This document shows positions 42,798 to 53,570 of a stretch of DNA of 64,000 nt, piece by piece. The notes under the pieces were generated by a model that saw only the letters and a list, made by a program, of their open reading frames with translations, was not told the DNA's origin and did not search any database. The position numbers and the translations under genes were made by a program. Numbering within the stretch: position 1 is the first letter of the stretch; each line of letters opens with the position of its first letter. This DNA is from Azolla caroliniana (lineage: Eukaryota; Polypodiophyta): positions 18,600,001 to 18,664,000 of the forward strand of contig JBHGNT010000016.1 of assembly GCA_043228905.1 (NCBI GenBank). Reading direction: 5' to 3'.

Positions 42798-43967
42798 TTA
42801 GTCGTTTAACTCTTCTTCTAATTGGCTAAGGATATCAAATTTGTTTGCGAGATTCGGACTATTAGTACTATTAGGACTATTATGACTATGAGGACTATCA
42901 GAGATTCCTACTGAAATAGACTCGGGTTTAGTATAGTCAGAACTAACAACGACTTGGTTTACCTGCCTTCTTGGTCTATGGGGACAGTTTATCGCGATAT
43001 GCCCTGGTCCACCGCAATAAAGGCATAATCGGTTTGTTCGGCGTCGTTGCTTTTCCTCCTCCGATAGCGGCCCACGACGACGTGTAGTGTCAATTTCCAT
43101 TGGAGTTGGAGTACTTACTGGAGGCGCATTATGTGACTCCCTTTGAAAAGGTTTCGCTACCACTGAGGCATAGGTAGGCTCGGATCTTGCCCTCGGCATC
43201 TGAAATTGTCGTTCCGAACGTCGCTCGAAGAGGCGGTTGTCACATCTGACCGCTCGACTGATTGCTTCTGTTAATGATTTTGGCTCTTCAGGGAAAGTCA
43301 AGAGTAAATCCTTGACATCGTTGCGTAGACCATAGCGGAACTGCTCCATCAATGCTTGATCATCCCAGGGGATATCGGCGGCGAGTAGGCGGAAATCTGC
43401 AGCATATGCGGAGGCTGGACGGTCACCTTGGCGTAATCGCCGGATTTTATTGATTGCAGTCCTTATGCTGTCAGTATCTCCAAAACATGCTTTAAACTCA
43501 CTTATGAATTCTTCAAAATTATTTAGTACTGGAGATTCCTTTTCTAGTAGCGGAGCGAACCATGCTAATGCTGAGCCATTTAACAACGTGCCTACTAAAC
43601 CCACTCGTGATGCATCGGTGGGATATCGGGACGGATGCATTTGAATAACTAACCGTACCTGGTTAAGAAACCCTCTAAACTGCGATCGCGTTCCATCGAA
43701 CTTCGTGGGAAGGCCAATCTTGGGTTCTTTATGAATCCCTTGTGCTCCGTGCCCTTGTTGTTGCATTGCTACGATGGTTGCTTCGAGTTGTTGCACGCGT
43801 AACGCAAGTTCCCCATGCTGTTGTTGCGTTTGCTGCTTTTCTAAGGAAATTTGCTGAAGATCCCCCAACAAGCGTTGATTTTCTTGTTCCAAAGCATGAA
43901 ACTTCTCTTTCAAGCATTGAAATTCCGAGAAAACGGATTGATACTCTTCAGCGCTAACGGTGGCCAT
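42798..43967 (-). CDS. gag: Gyp-2 Gag
   Basis: 389 aa, starting MATVSAEEYQSVFSEFQ. N-terminal Gln-rich coiled coil, capsid-type domain (FDGTRSQFRGFLNQV, FRLLAADIPWDDQ), PMEID motif, one CCHC knuckle (CLYCGGPGHIAINC). It ends EEELND with a TAA. The frame overlaps the pol reading frame at GTTAAAC. The most different part from Gyp-1 Gag is the Ser/Asn-rich tail after the knuckle. Confidence 0.94.
   Translation of the reverse strand: MATVSAEEYQSVFSEFQCLKEKFHALEQENQRLLGDLQQISLEKQQTQQQHGELALRVQQLEATIVAMQQQGHGAQGIHKEPKIGLPTKFDGTRSQFRGFLNQVRLVIQMHPSRYPTDASRVGLVGTLLNGSALAWFAPLLEKESPVLNNFEEFISEFKACFGDTDSIRTAINKIRRLRQGDRPASAYAADFRLLAADIPWDDQALMEQFRYGLRNDVKDLLLTFPEEPKSLTEAISRAVRCDNRLFERRSERQFQMPRARSEPTYASVVAKPFQRESHNAPPVSTPTPMEIDTTRRRGPLSEEEKQRRRTNRLCLYCGGPGHIAINCPHRPRRQVNQVVVSSDYTKPESISVGISDSPHSHNSPNSTNSPNLANKFDILSQLEEELND
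42804..42810 (-). promoter_or_regulatory. Putative -1 frameshift site GTTAAAC (Gyp-2)
   Basis: Same heptamer, codon phase and distance to the gag stop as in Gyp-1, although the stop codon differs (TAA rather than TGA). Confidence 0.6.
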
Positions 43968-44056
43968 GGGATGAAGGAAAAGGGGAATAAGAGACTAATA
44001 GGAAAGGAGGGAGACAGAAGGAAGAGGGAGAGAAAAGACCAGACAGGCACCGAGGG

Positions 44057-44068
44057 AAATCGGTTCAA
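44057..44068 (-). promoter_or_regulatory. Self-complementary primer-binding site, Gyp-2
   Basis: TTGAACCGATTT (minus), two bases inside the 5' LTR. It is the exact complement of AAATCGGTTCAA at 44322 down to 44311, which starts 33 nt after the T of the TATA box. The base that differs from Gyp-1 is changed on both sides of the duplex. Confidence 0.78.
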
Positions 44069-44070
44069 AC

Positions 44071-44196
44071 TGTCAGGAACTCTATTAAGGCAGAGAAGGA
44101 ATTAGTACTAAAAGAAGGATTAGTACTATTGTCGGGGAATAGTACTAAGACAGAGAAGGATTAGTACTATGAGAGGTGTCGAACTTTGAGAGAAGG

Positions 44197-44241
<45 letters not shown>

Positions 44242-44531
44242 TGATGCGAAAGATATATGTATTATATGAAGGAAGATATACAACAGTGGTTAGAAGGCTT
44301 AAGACTGGCGTTGAACCGATTTGGTTCGAACTAATGCCTTGCGCCTCCTTTTATAGTGTCTTCAGGAATACTCCTGAAGTTTCTAGAATGTTCCAGAGAA
44401 ATCTGGAATATACATCAATTTCCTAATAAAACCTAAATGAAAATAATATCCTTCAAATTACAATTCATAACCTAATGGTAAAGTCTCGACCCGTGTAACA
44501 AAAGGTTATGGGTTCGAGTCTAGTTATGACA
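44071..44531 (-). repeat. Gyp-2 5' LTR
   Basis: 461 bp; heat-shock array 44376-44408, TATAAAA 44355 down to 44349, predicted RNA start near 44322, GA repeat 44200-44237. Confidence 0.93.
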
Positions 44532-44808
44532 GTTGGCATAAAAGGCCGACTCCTTCCACTTTGTATCCTAGTGTGAACTCGTCCATATAGTTAGGGCTTA
44601 GTATATAATCGATAACCTAACGTTGTAAAGAGTGTGCTTCTTGATCATTTTGGTAACAAGTCTTTGAGTTGAGAGAGAGAGAACAAAAATAGAGAGAGCT
44701 TCCGTTAAAGCGTCATCTATGTGTTTATATCTTTTTGCCTTCCTTCTGTGTTGTTTGCTGAGCATAACCGACAGATCCTCACATATGTTCCCGCGCATAT
44801 TTGTCCTT
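44532..44808 (+). repeat. Copia-E2 5' LTR (most of it)
   Basis: Resumes after Gyp-2 with the duplicated GTTGG, giving TGTTGGCATAAAAGG as the LTR start. It contains GTTAGGGCTTAGTATAT, shared with the related LTRs, and ends before the primer site at 44812. The end is approximate. Confidence 0.72.
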
Positions 44809-44911
44809 CCCCTAGTATCAGAGCGATCCGTAGCTTGGTGGCAACAAACAACAAAAAGAAAAGGCTGAAAGGAAAAAGACCAGGTTAGCAAATCTCACTT
44901 TGAAAAGAATC

Positions 44912-45700
44912 ATGGCATCAACATCTGGTACAGGAGTTAGGATCCGAAAATTCGACGGGAAAAACTTTGCCCTATGGAAGGAGATGATGCAGGATGTACT
45001 GATTATTTGAAGACAGGTCGAGGCCATTCGACACACCGAAAAGCCTGCTTCAATGTCAACCGATGAGTGGAGATCAATGGAAAAAATCTCACGCTCCACC
45101 ATTTGAATGCACCTAGTAAAAAATTTCTACTTCAGCATGGCAAAAGAGACACCAACGTTCTCACTATGGGAGAAGCTACAAGCCGTGTATGACAAAAAGT
45201 CCTCATCTTCAAAATTGATCTTGATCAAACAACTGTTCAACATGAAGATGAGAGAGACCGATACGGCTACCTCTCACATCAACACCTTCAGCCGGGTGTT
45301 GTTAGAACTCTCTTCACAAGGGATCATTTTTGAAGAAGAAGTGAAAGCCCTTGCCCTCCTATCGAGCTTACCGATGAGTTGGGAGGTATTCTGCACGACA
45401 TACACCAATAGCTGACCGATCCTAAACTTGGATGAGACGATCGGCCAAGTCCTCACCGAGGACATTCAGTGAAAATCGATGGGACTTACCATCGATAAAT
45501 CGGCAAAAGCCCATCACTCGACCGAGTTGTTCGACTGACATTGTTGAACGAGAGAACAAGCCGATAGAACCGGTCGGAATACCAACCGATCAAAAACAAG
45601 GGGAGACTAACAATAGTCGAAGTCGAGAACAGGCCGATTAGGCGAATTCTGCACATATTGTAGAAAATGTGGCCACAATGTTTCCGACATTGGTCGATCA
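44912..45700 (+). pseudogene. Copia-E2 Gag (broken)
   Basis: Starts MASTSGTGVRIRKFDGKNFA (44912). Continues WEKLQAVYDKKSSSSKLILI, MKMRETDTATSHINTFSRVL, FEEEVKALALLSSLPMSWEV, LDETIGQVLTEDIQ, and a knuckle-like CTYCRKCGHNVSD in which the final Cys is replaced. Stops at about 45008, 45104 and 45412 and later frameshifts disable it. It is a UBN2-type copia gag. Confidence 0.82.
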
Positions 45701-46900
45701 AGATGAAAGAGAGTGGTCGACGATTTGAGCGAAATTGAGGCCAACCTGATTCGAACCACTCTCCAGTTGGAAACCAAATCAACCTTGCTGACTCCCGATC
45801 AGGACAAATCCTCTCCTTAGAGGATTCAATGATTGGAGAAGTCCTATACTGTGCACAAGATGCACACACGTGGTTACTGGATTCCGGAGCCACATTCCAT
45901 GTGACCCCCAACATTGAATGGTTTTCGAACTATTCAGTTGGCGCCAACGGCACAGTCTGACTAGGCAATGGGCAGGAGTGCAAATTTGCAGGAACCAGAG
46001 AGGTTCCCATCTGATTGCCCAATGGCAACATGATCACCCTGCACCAACTCAAGCACGCACCCGATCTGAAAAGGAGTCTAGTCTCCATCGGTATGTTAGT
46101 CGAAGATGAGTACCGAACGAGTGTAAGTGAGTCGATATGGATGATCAACCAGGGTTTTGTTAGAATTGGGAATGGACACAAGTACAATAACCGAGGACAC
46201 AAGTCTTCACCGAGGACATTAGGCGAAAATCAATGGACTTACCATCGATGAACGAGTCATTTGACCGACATAGTAGAACGAGAGAACAAGTCGACAAAAC
46301 CAGTTTGAATACCAACCGATAAAAAACGAGGGGCCGATCAGGCGAATTCTGCACACACTGCAGAAAAGCTAGCCACAATGTTTCTGACAGTTGATCGATC
46401 AAGAGTAAAGAGAGTGGTCGGAGATCCGAGCGAAATCGAGGCCGACCCGACTCAGACCACTCTCTAGTAGGCAACCAAATCAACATTGTTGACTCCCGAT
46501 CAGGAGAAATTGTCTCCTTAGAGGATTCAATGATCGAAGAAGTTCTATATTGTGAACAAGATGCACACACATGGTTACTGAATTCCAGAGCCACATTCCA
46601 TGTGACCCCCAACATTGAATGGTTTTTGAACTATTCAGTCAACGCCAACGGCACAATCCGACTAGGCAATGGGCAGGAGTGTAGAATCGCAGGGACCGGA
46701 GAGGTTCCCATCTGATTGCCCAATGGCAACATGATCACCCTACACCAAGTCAGGCACATACCTGATTTGAAAAGGAGTCTGGTCTCCATAGGCATGTTAG
46801 CCGAAGAAGGGTATTGAATGACTCTAAGTGAGTCGATATCGATGATCAACCGGGGAAATCTCAGAATTGGGAGTGGACACAAGTACAATAACTTATACCC
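45452..46900 (+). repeat. Divergent ~750-bp tandem duplication of gag end and protease
   Basis: The stretch from VLTEDIQ through the knuckle to the protease region (WLLDSGATFHVTPNIEWF at about 45872, ending GHKYNN at about 46192) occurs again from about 46206 to 46890 (WLLNSRATFHVTPNIEWF). Offset is about 754 at the start and about 700 later, because the second copy has deletions. The protease active site is DSGA in copy 1 and NSRA in copy 2. Confidence 0.83.
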
Positions 46901-46949
46901 ATTAATGGTGATCAATCCAGAAGGGGCCGTGAACGTAGCCAAAAAGACC

Positions 46950-47860
46950 AACCCAAACTTATGGAATGGCCGACTCGGCCATATATCTCAAGCCAGACTC
47001 GATTGGCTGATGGCGGTTGGTTACATCCCTAAACTCCAAGCAAAGACAGACTTCTGCGAGCATTGTCGATACAGGAAACAGACCCGATTTCACACACTCT
47101 CCACTACGAGACGGTACATAAGGCCATAGAGCTCGTGCACAAATATATATGTGGGCCCATGCTAGAGCGATCACTAGGAGGCTCCCGGTACTTCATCACC
47201 TTTGTAGATGATTGTACACGGAAGGTCAGGGCCTACTCGATTAGGTCCAAAGACGAAGCACTTGAGGTCTTCACTCCGTGGACATCTAAAGTGGAGAACC
47301 AGTGACGACACAAAGTGACGACACTCCGATCCGACAACGAAGGCGAATATACCTCCAAATCCTTCAAGGAGTACCTGTCTAACAAAGGGATCCAGCATCA
47401 AAAGACCGTTCCTTACACACCCATGCAGAATGGAGTGGTAGAACGGATCAACCGAATGATCCAGGAGAGAGTGACAACAATGCTCCAACAAGCTGGATTG
47501 AAGCTGGAGTTCTGGGTTGAGGCATTGCAGACAACAGTATACTTGATAACTTGATAAATCTATCACCGTCGAAAGCAATCAGGCTCGAAGTGCCATAGGC
47601 ATTATGGGCAAGCAAACAGCCGACCTACGATAGGCTCCGTGTATTCGGATGCGAAGCCTACGCGTTCATCCCTGGGGAGAAAAGGACCAAGTTGGCACCC
47701 CATGCGACGAAATGCATGTGTCTCGGTTATGGAACCGATGGGGACTTTGGCTACCAGTTATGGGACCCTGAGAACCGGAAACTAATCTGAAGTAGTGATG
47801 TAGTCTTCAATGAAGACTCTATCTTCTCTCAGTGCAGAAAATAGTTGGTAAGAAGGTATC
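46950..47860 (+). pseudogene. Copia-E2 integrase (broken)
   Basis: LWNGRLGHISQARLDWL, the zinc-type CEHCRYRKQTRF, a partly shifted core (YFITFVDDCTRKVRAYS), then LRSDNEGEYTSKSF, PYTPMQNGVVERINRMIQER with the catalytic Glu, RLRVFGCEAYAFIPGEKRTK and CLGYGTDGDFGYQLWDP. Stops at about 47304 and 47554 and a frameshift near 47110 break it. Confidence 0.83.
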
Positions 47861-47988
47861 CTTCGAAGTCGACACAAATGTCGTAGAAGGACCATCCCAC
47901 CAAGACGAATCAGAGATTCGACAAACAATCGGACTTGACCAAGCTGAAAACATACCTACCGACTCCGACCGTCCCCAGGCGCAAACCG

Positions 47989-48641
47989 TGTATAGCGTGT
48001 GTAAACCGGCCCTTACACGTGGGCACGCCGTTTGTTGTACAATAGATAGGTAGGCACAAGGACAGATCCTAGGTAGCAATATTCTATAAGGAGAATCGAG
48101 GAGTATCTCTGTCCGAAAGGACAGAGAATTAATGTGATGTAAACGGGTAAGACGGCCTCCCTCCTTGAGCTATAAAAGAGAGGGAGACGGGGGAGAAAAG
48201 GGCATCGCGCGCTAGAGGGGACGAAGTGTTGTCGGACTGGGACCGAGCTCTTCTCCTCTGTCGTTCTCCATAAGATTTCTTTGCGCAGGTTCTCGAGAGG
48301 CTGATTTTGCTCCGTGGAACGTCGTGTGCTTCCGGCAGAATCTCCATCTTGCTCCCCTGTATGGGTGGGTGATCAGGCGTCGACACCCGTCTCGCCGACC
48401 TGTTCGGCTGTAACCGTCCAAGTCATCTGCATACATATATTTATATACACGTTCTTATACTCTACCTCCTGCCCAACTTGTGTCTCTTGTGTTGATCGGG
48501 CTGCGTTCCCGCGCGCTTCTTTGTCTATCCGTGTGTGAGCGTGTCTCTCTCTCTCTCTCTCTCTCTCTTCTCACCTATTCCTCAGTCCAAGACCCCAGTG
48601 GTCCCGCCTTGTTCTCCACGCACGCGCGTAACAACGCGACA
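47989..48641 (+). mobile_element. Probable solo LTR of an FLDD-type gypsy
   Basis: Non-coding insert between the integrase linker and RT of Copia-E2. It begins TGTATAGCGTG and ends CGCGACA. It has a TATA box (GAGCTATAAAAGAGAGG, about 48168-48184), a CT repeat (48544-48569) and GTCCAAGACCCCAGTGGTCC near the end, as in the LTR at 59473-59926. Possible duplication ACCG on both sides. Confidence 0.62.
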
Positions 48642-48949
48642 CCGAATCGGTAGGAGGTCCACTAGTCGATCTCAAAGACAAAACCATCAAAGATAGAGCC
48701 GATTCGACAAGAGTCGAATAAAGCAAAGTCAAAATGATACAATTTGGCAATAGACTCGAGTCGACAATTTCACGGGGGAGAAAGTCGTGACACCACTGAA
48801 ATCCCAGCATGGGAGTGGGTCACCTAACAAGACTCCTGAGACAAACGGTTCAACAAATACCGATCAACCAGAAGAGCTGATCGAAGAATCCGAACCTCTT
48901 ATCTCGTCACCCAAGAGATTTGGATGAGCTCGAAGGCCGACAGAGGTCT

Positions 48950-49322
48950 ACCAACCTGGCCTTGACTACAGCAACTACACCGATGCAGGCGAACCAAGCA
49001 CTTATGAAGAAGCTACAAGCCATGAAATCTGAAATGAACTCGATTCACAAGAATTAGACATGGGAGCTGGTTGAACTACCAGTTGGAAGAAAGTAGCTAG
49101 CTTGCAAATGGGTTTTCCAATACAAATATGTATCTAACTTAGAGAAACCCAAGTACAGAGCTCGGCTTGTCGCGAAAGGTTTCAAACAAGAACACGGGGT
49201 TGCCTACGATGAGATATTCTCATGAGTAGTCAAGATGACCACCTTCCGACTCCTACTAGGAGCTATAGCAACAGAAGACATGGAGCTCGAGAAAATGGAG
49301 GTAAAGACGGCATTCCTAGACA
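48950..49322 (+). pseudogene. Copia-E2 RT, first part
   Basis: [67 protein letters not shown]: the N-terminal copia RT. It breaks at about 49322 into opposite-strand gypsy integrase. In-frame stops at about 49056 and elsewhere. Confidence 0.85.
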
Positions 49323-52057
49323 AAGATACTGCTCCAGCGTTTGATTTGTTCGTTCTGCTTGGCTGTCTGTTTGCGGGTGGTAGCCGGAGGAGAGGTTACA
49401 AGTGACCTTGAGCATTTTAAAGAGGTGCTTCCAGAATTTCGAGACGAACTGGGGTCCACGGTCGCTGATGATACTATCGGAGAGGCTTCACTGGAGATTT
49501 CCTTAGTACATGGCAGGAAATGGGCCATCTTCATATATCAATCTACTACTGTCAAGATCGCATCGAATCCCCTAGAAACTAGAAGATTTGTGATGAAATC
49601 TAGAGCAATGAATTGCCACGGCTTGCTTGGAATTGGTAATGGTTCTAATAAACCATATGGATGATGCCTTGGCATTTTTTCTCTGCAACATGTATCACAA
49701 GTTTGGACAAAATCTTCGACAAATCGTCGCATATGGGGCCACCAAAATGATCATTGTACTAAATCTAATGTTTTAGTACTACCAAAATGCCCGGTTGTAT
49801 ATGTGTCATGATAGTTTTGGACTACTTGAAGGCGACAAGAACCATTAGGAACATACAAGAGTTTCTTAAAGAATAGTAATCCATCATGACATTCGAATTG
49901 TCGATAGTTCGTACTTGGTTGTTACGACTGTGAACAAGATTTTCAAGAGGGATCAATTTGTGCGAGAATGGCTTGGGCGAAAGCATCTGTCTTCAAGTCC
50001 TCCCGTATGGTATCGATAACGTGGGAATCTAATGGCATACCAAAGACTTGTGTTGCTTGCAGTTGTGCCGGTCCCAGGATTACTTGCTTTTGGTTCTCGA
50101 AAGCTGGCTCGCCGGGACGCAATGCTAGATACGAGCGTCGTGATAATGCATCTACCTTACCTTGGCTCTTTCTCGAACGATATGAAATTTTGAAGTCGAA
50201 ATGAGTGAGGAATTGGGCCCACCGAGCTTGACGTCGATTTAACACACGAGCATTCTGAAAGCAGGCAAGGTTTTTATGATCACTGAATACGGTGACTTGA
50301 TGAGAAGATCCCTCTAGAAAATTCTTCCATTGCGTAAAAGAGTCCACTATTGCTAATAGCTCATTATCATGAATTTCATAGTTGATTTCGGCGGCGGCAA
50401 ACTAGTGTGAGTGGAAAGCCACAAGTTGTAGCTTTTCAAGATCACCTTGTTGTGACAGAATGCTACCCTAGGTGAATTTGATGCGTCAGCCTCAATGATG
50501 AATGGTTTTTCCGGATCAACATGAGCTAGAATAGGAGCTGATGTAAATGCCTTCTTAAGAATCTCAAAAGCCATGTCCGCATCTTCAGACCAAACGAACA
50601 ATTGTCCCTTCCTGGTAAGCTCTGTGAGAGGCAGAACAAGCTTTGAGTAATCCTGTATAAATTTGCGGTAGAAATTGGCAAATCCTAAAAAACATTGCAC
50701 ATCTCCCAACGACCATGGAGTCTGCCATTCTACCATCATTTTGACCTTAGTTGGATCCATGGAGATGCCTTCCGGGGAGATGACATAGCCTAGAAATTCC
50801 ACCTGGCACTCGAAGCTACATTTTTCTAGTTTTGCATAAAGACCATGTTCTCAAAGCTGTTTTAGTACTAACAATACATGAGAATCATGCTCTTCTTGGG
50901 TCTTCGAATAAACCAGTAGATCATCCAAATAGATGATCAAACAAACATCCAAGAGATCTCAGAATATATCATTTGCCATGTGTTGGAAGACTGTTGGTGC
51001 ATTAGTGAGACCGAATGGCATGACCGAATACTCAAAGTGCCCATATTTGGTGCGGAACGCGGTCTTCCATTCATCTCCTAGTCGGATCCGTACAAGGTTA
51101 TGTGCTCCTCGTAAGTCGATCTTTGTGAAGAACCTTGCACCATTGATCCGTTCTAAAAGACTTGAGATAAGGGGAAGTGCATACCTATTCCTGATGGTGA
51201 CCTTATTCAAGCCGCGATAGTCTATGACGAGACGAAGTGATCCATCCTTTTTCTTGGCGAAGAAAATGGGTGCGCCGGTTGAAGATTTCGAACGTCGAAT
51301 GAAACCGTTTGCCAAATTCTCCTCTATATAGGCTCGAAGGACTTCTAGCTCGATTGGTGACAAATTGTAGATTGGTCCCCATGGTGGCTCTTTTCCCGGT
51401 AGTAAATTGATGGGGCAATCATACGGTTGGTGGTGAGGAAGAGTATTTGCTTGTACCTTATTGAACACATCGGCATATTGATGGTACTTCTCTAGAAGTT
51501 GAATTGTGGATTCCTCTTTAGTAGTGTTGGAAGGTTTTACTGATACCGCGAAGACAAACATTGCTTCCTTGTGTCCTTCCTCACGCAATTGATGTAGCGA
51601 AATGGTTGCAATTCTTATGAGTAGATCCTCGGATTTGTCGATACCGGATTTCTCTTGTTCTCCAATCTATGTCTAGGTTATGTAATTCGAACCACGGTAA
51701 CTCCAAGACAATTGGATGATCTGGACTACTAATTATATTAAATGATACTACACACACCAAGGTATCTAGGACAACTTGAATCAGCTCTGATTCCTCTATG
51801 ATTTTTCCGGAAGCAATGGGACAACCATCAATAACTACTACAGATGCTAGGCAAGAAAGTTTTCTTAGGGATGTCTGATGAGCTTGGGCAAAATTCCAAT
51901 CCATGAAGCAAGAGTTGGCTCCAAAATCTAAGAGTGTTAAGACATGTACTGGAGGAGTACTTTTAGTACTAACCATTACTTGTGCTAAGAACACATTGCT
52001 AACTTCCTTAGAGGAAATGGAACCACTAATGAGCTGCACAGATCTAGGGTTGTCCAA
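49323..52057 (-). pseudogene. Gyp-3 Pol (broken)
   Basis: From right to left: protease with LLDFGANS (active DSGA changed to DFGA), RT start [20 protein letters not shown] and [18 protein letters not shown], a break near the YLDD box, MEFLGYVISPEGI, RNase H EADASNS and FSDHKNLACF, integrase CDTCCREKMPRHHP, LDFITNLL and LTVVD, then an internal deletion. Clear relative of Gyp-2 Pol, inactivated at several catalytic sites. Confidence 0.85.
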
Positions 52058-52089
52058 CCAAATGGCTCCTATTTTGGCTAGACTTAACC

Positions 52090-52557
52090 GTTTAACTCTT
52101 CTTCTAGTTGACTAAGGATTTCAAATTTGTTTGAAAGGCTTGGGCTATTAGGACTATCAGACACACCTAAAGAAATAGACTCGAGTTTAGTACTATTAGT
52201 ACTAGCGGTTATTTGATTTACCTACCTTCTTAGCCGATGGGGCAGTTCACTGCAATATGCCATGGTCCACCGCAATAAAGACATAATCAATTTGCTCGGC
52301 GTCACTGCTTTTCTTCTTTCAATAGGGGTCCGCGACAACATGTGGTGTCAATTTCCATTAGAGTCAGAGTATTTGTTGGAGACGTATTAAATGACTCCCT
52401 TGGGAAAGACTTTGCTACAATTGACGCGTAGGTGGGCTCCGATCTTGCCCTCAGCATTTCAAACTTACGTTATAAACGTCGTTCGAAGAGGCGGTTATCG
52501 CATCGTACTGCGTGACTGATTGCTTCTGTCAATGACTTTGGTTCTTCGGGGAACGTT
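52090..52557 (-). pseudogene. Gyp-3 Gag C-terminal part (broken)
   Basis: Contains the degenerate knuckle region (about 52250-52290), the former PMEID segment (near 52350) and RRFERR-like sequence before the cut at 52557. It ends with the conserved GAG TTA AAC codons. Confidence 0.75.
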
Positions 52558-53570
52558 GTCGGGGTAGTTGTGGTTTGTCCGGCGAAGTCGCAGGGACTAA
52601 GGTTAAAGGGAGTTGACCAAACTTTTATAAGGCTTTGCGCACAAATGTTAGGAAGATTAAGGATAAGAAGAATAAGAGTTTAAAGTAATGTGTGAGAGAG
52701 AGATGAGCATAGATAAAAGATAGAGAGAATGTATGATTTAAGAAGAAAGAGTATAAGATATGAACATGATTTATATTAAAATAAGAAAACTAGTTTTTAC
52801 CAACATTACAATGCATTATAACAAGATGAACCCTTTCTCTACCGACTCTTGATTTGAACCCTTGACTCGAACTTGGAAACACGAGCCTCTTCACCAACAA
52901 GCTAACTTGTTTATTTCATTAATTATGTTCTAACTTTCTCTTGAATCCCCTTTTATTTTCCTTTCCCCTCTTTTTATAAGTATTGTCATGCATATGGTAA
53001 TGTGTAAGAGCATGGCATGCATGTAATGCATAAGTTACATGTGATGCATGATCGCCATTTGGCGCACATGCATTACATGTGATGCATGATAGCCATCATG
53101 CTCATTTGAGCTCCCATGTATGAAAATATATATGGGATAAGTATAATGATGGATATAACCCTAAAACAAATAACCTAGCTTAGTGGTGTATGCTTTGTCC
53201 TTGATATACAAGGTTGAGGGTTCAAGTCCCTCAATTTTACTTAATACAATATTTAAGTTTATTCTTATATAGTGAAGCACATTCTTGAACCCTTGCCCCC
53301 ATCATTGTTTCTGAATCAATATCCTGATTTCTTTGTTGCGTCTTCCCCTCAAGTATAAAAAACTGTGAATTCATTCCATTCTATCCATATCTAACAAATC
53401 ATTACAATCCACCGATCCGTTTGGTTGATTGGATAGACGAAGTAATCTATTAATTAATGTTTTTTTGTCAAACTTTTATTTGCTTTTATTGAATTGAGCC
53501 TTTCTGAATTTTTTTTATTAAAAACTAAATTAGGATGGAAGTTTGGTTATTCCCCTGATAATCAGATATC
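52558..53570. other. AT-rich non-coding DNA with two tRNA-like modules
   Basis: No coding domain. Two Pol III-like modules diverge here. Minus strand: TAGCTTGTTGG (52904 down to 52894) and GGTTCAAATCA (52860 down to 52850). Plus strand: TAGCTTAGTGG (53176-53186) and GGTTCAAGTCC (53219-53229). They may be SINE-derived or the outer edges of decayed LTRs. GCATGCATGTAATGCAT-type repeats lie around 53010-53080. The 3' LTR of FLDD-3 is expected here but I could not delimit it. Confidence 0.55.
53176..53229 (+). promoter_or_regulatory. tRNA-like A-box/B-box module
   Basis: TAGCTTAGTGG and GGTTCAAGTCC with 32 nt between, a good match to the intragenic Pol III promoter. No complete cloverleaf or CCA-adjacent acceptor stem was recognised. 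Confidence 0.55.

Larger units (their letters stand above)
38755..44531 (-). mobile_element. Gyp-2, intact chromodomain Ty3/gypsy element
   Basis: 5777 bp on the minus strand. LTRs 38755-39221 (467 bp) and 44071-44531 (461 bp) differ, as far as I can see, only in the length of a GA repeat. The 5-bp duplication is GTTGG (38750-38754 and 44532-44536). Gag (389 aa) and Pol (about 1185 aa) are open. It is a sister family to Gyp-1: same domain plan, diverged LTRs. It landed at bases 2-6 of the Copia-E2 LTR. Near-identical LTRs indicate a recent insertion. Confidence 0.95.
38749..49322 (+). mobile_element. Copia-E2, split by Gyp-2 and truncated by Gyp-3
   Basis: Plus-strand copia whose 5' LTR starts TGTTGG at 38749 and continues at 44537, after Gyp-2 and its duplicated GTTGG, to about 44808. 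A tRNA-Met primer site CTAGTATCAGAGC follows (44812-44824). Gag, protease (duplicated), integrase and the beginning of RT follow, with a probable solo LTR at 47989-48641. It stops at KTAFLD in RT, about 49322, where Gyp-3 sequence starts; no 3' LTR. Confidence 0.83.
49323..52557 (-). mobile_element. Gyp-3, truncated and decayed chromovirus
   Basis: Minus-strand relative of Gyp-2 without LTRs. It runs from gag (right, cut at 52557 within EEPKSLTEA) through protease, RT and RNase H to mid-integrase (left, cut at 49323 near the QTLEQYL motif). Open blocks 51581-52057, 50959-51588, 50353-50802, 49943-50347 and 49538-49732 are separated by stops or small deletions. Both ends are truncated, so the fragment was moved or eroded by deletion. 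It keeps GTTAAAC at 52090-52096. Confidence 0.88.
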
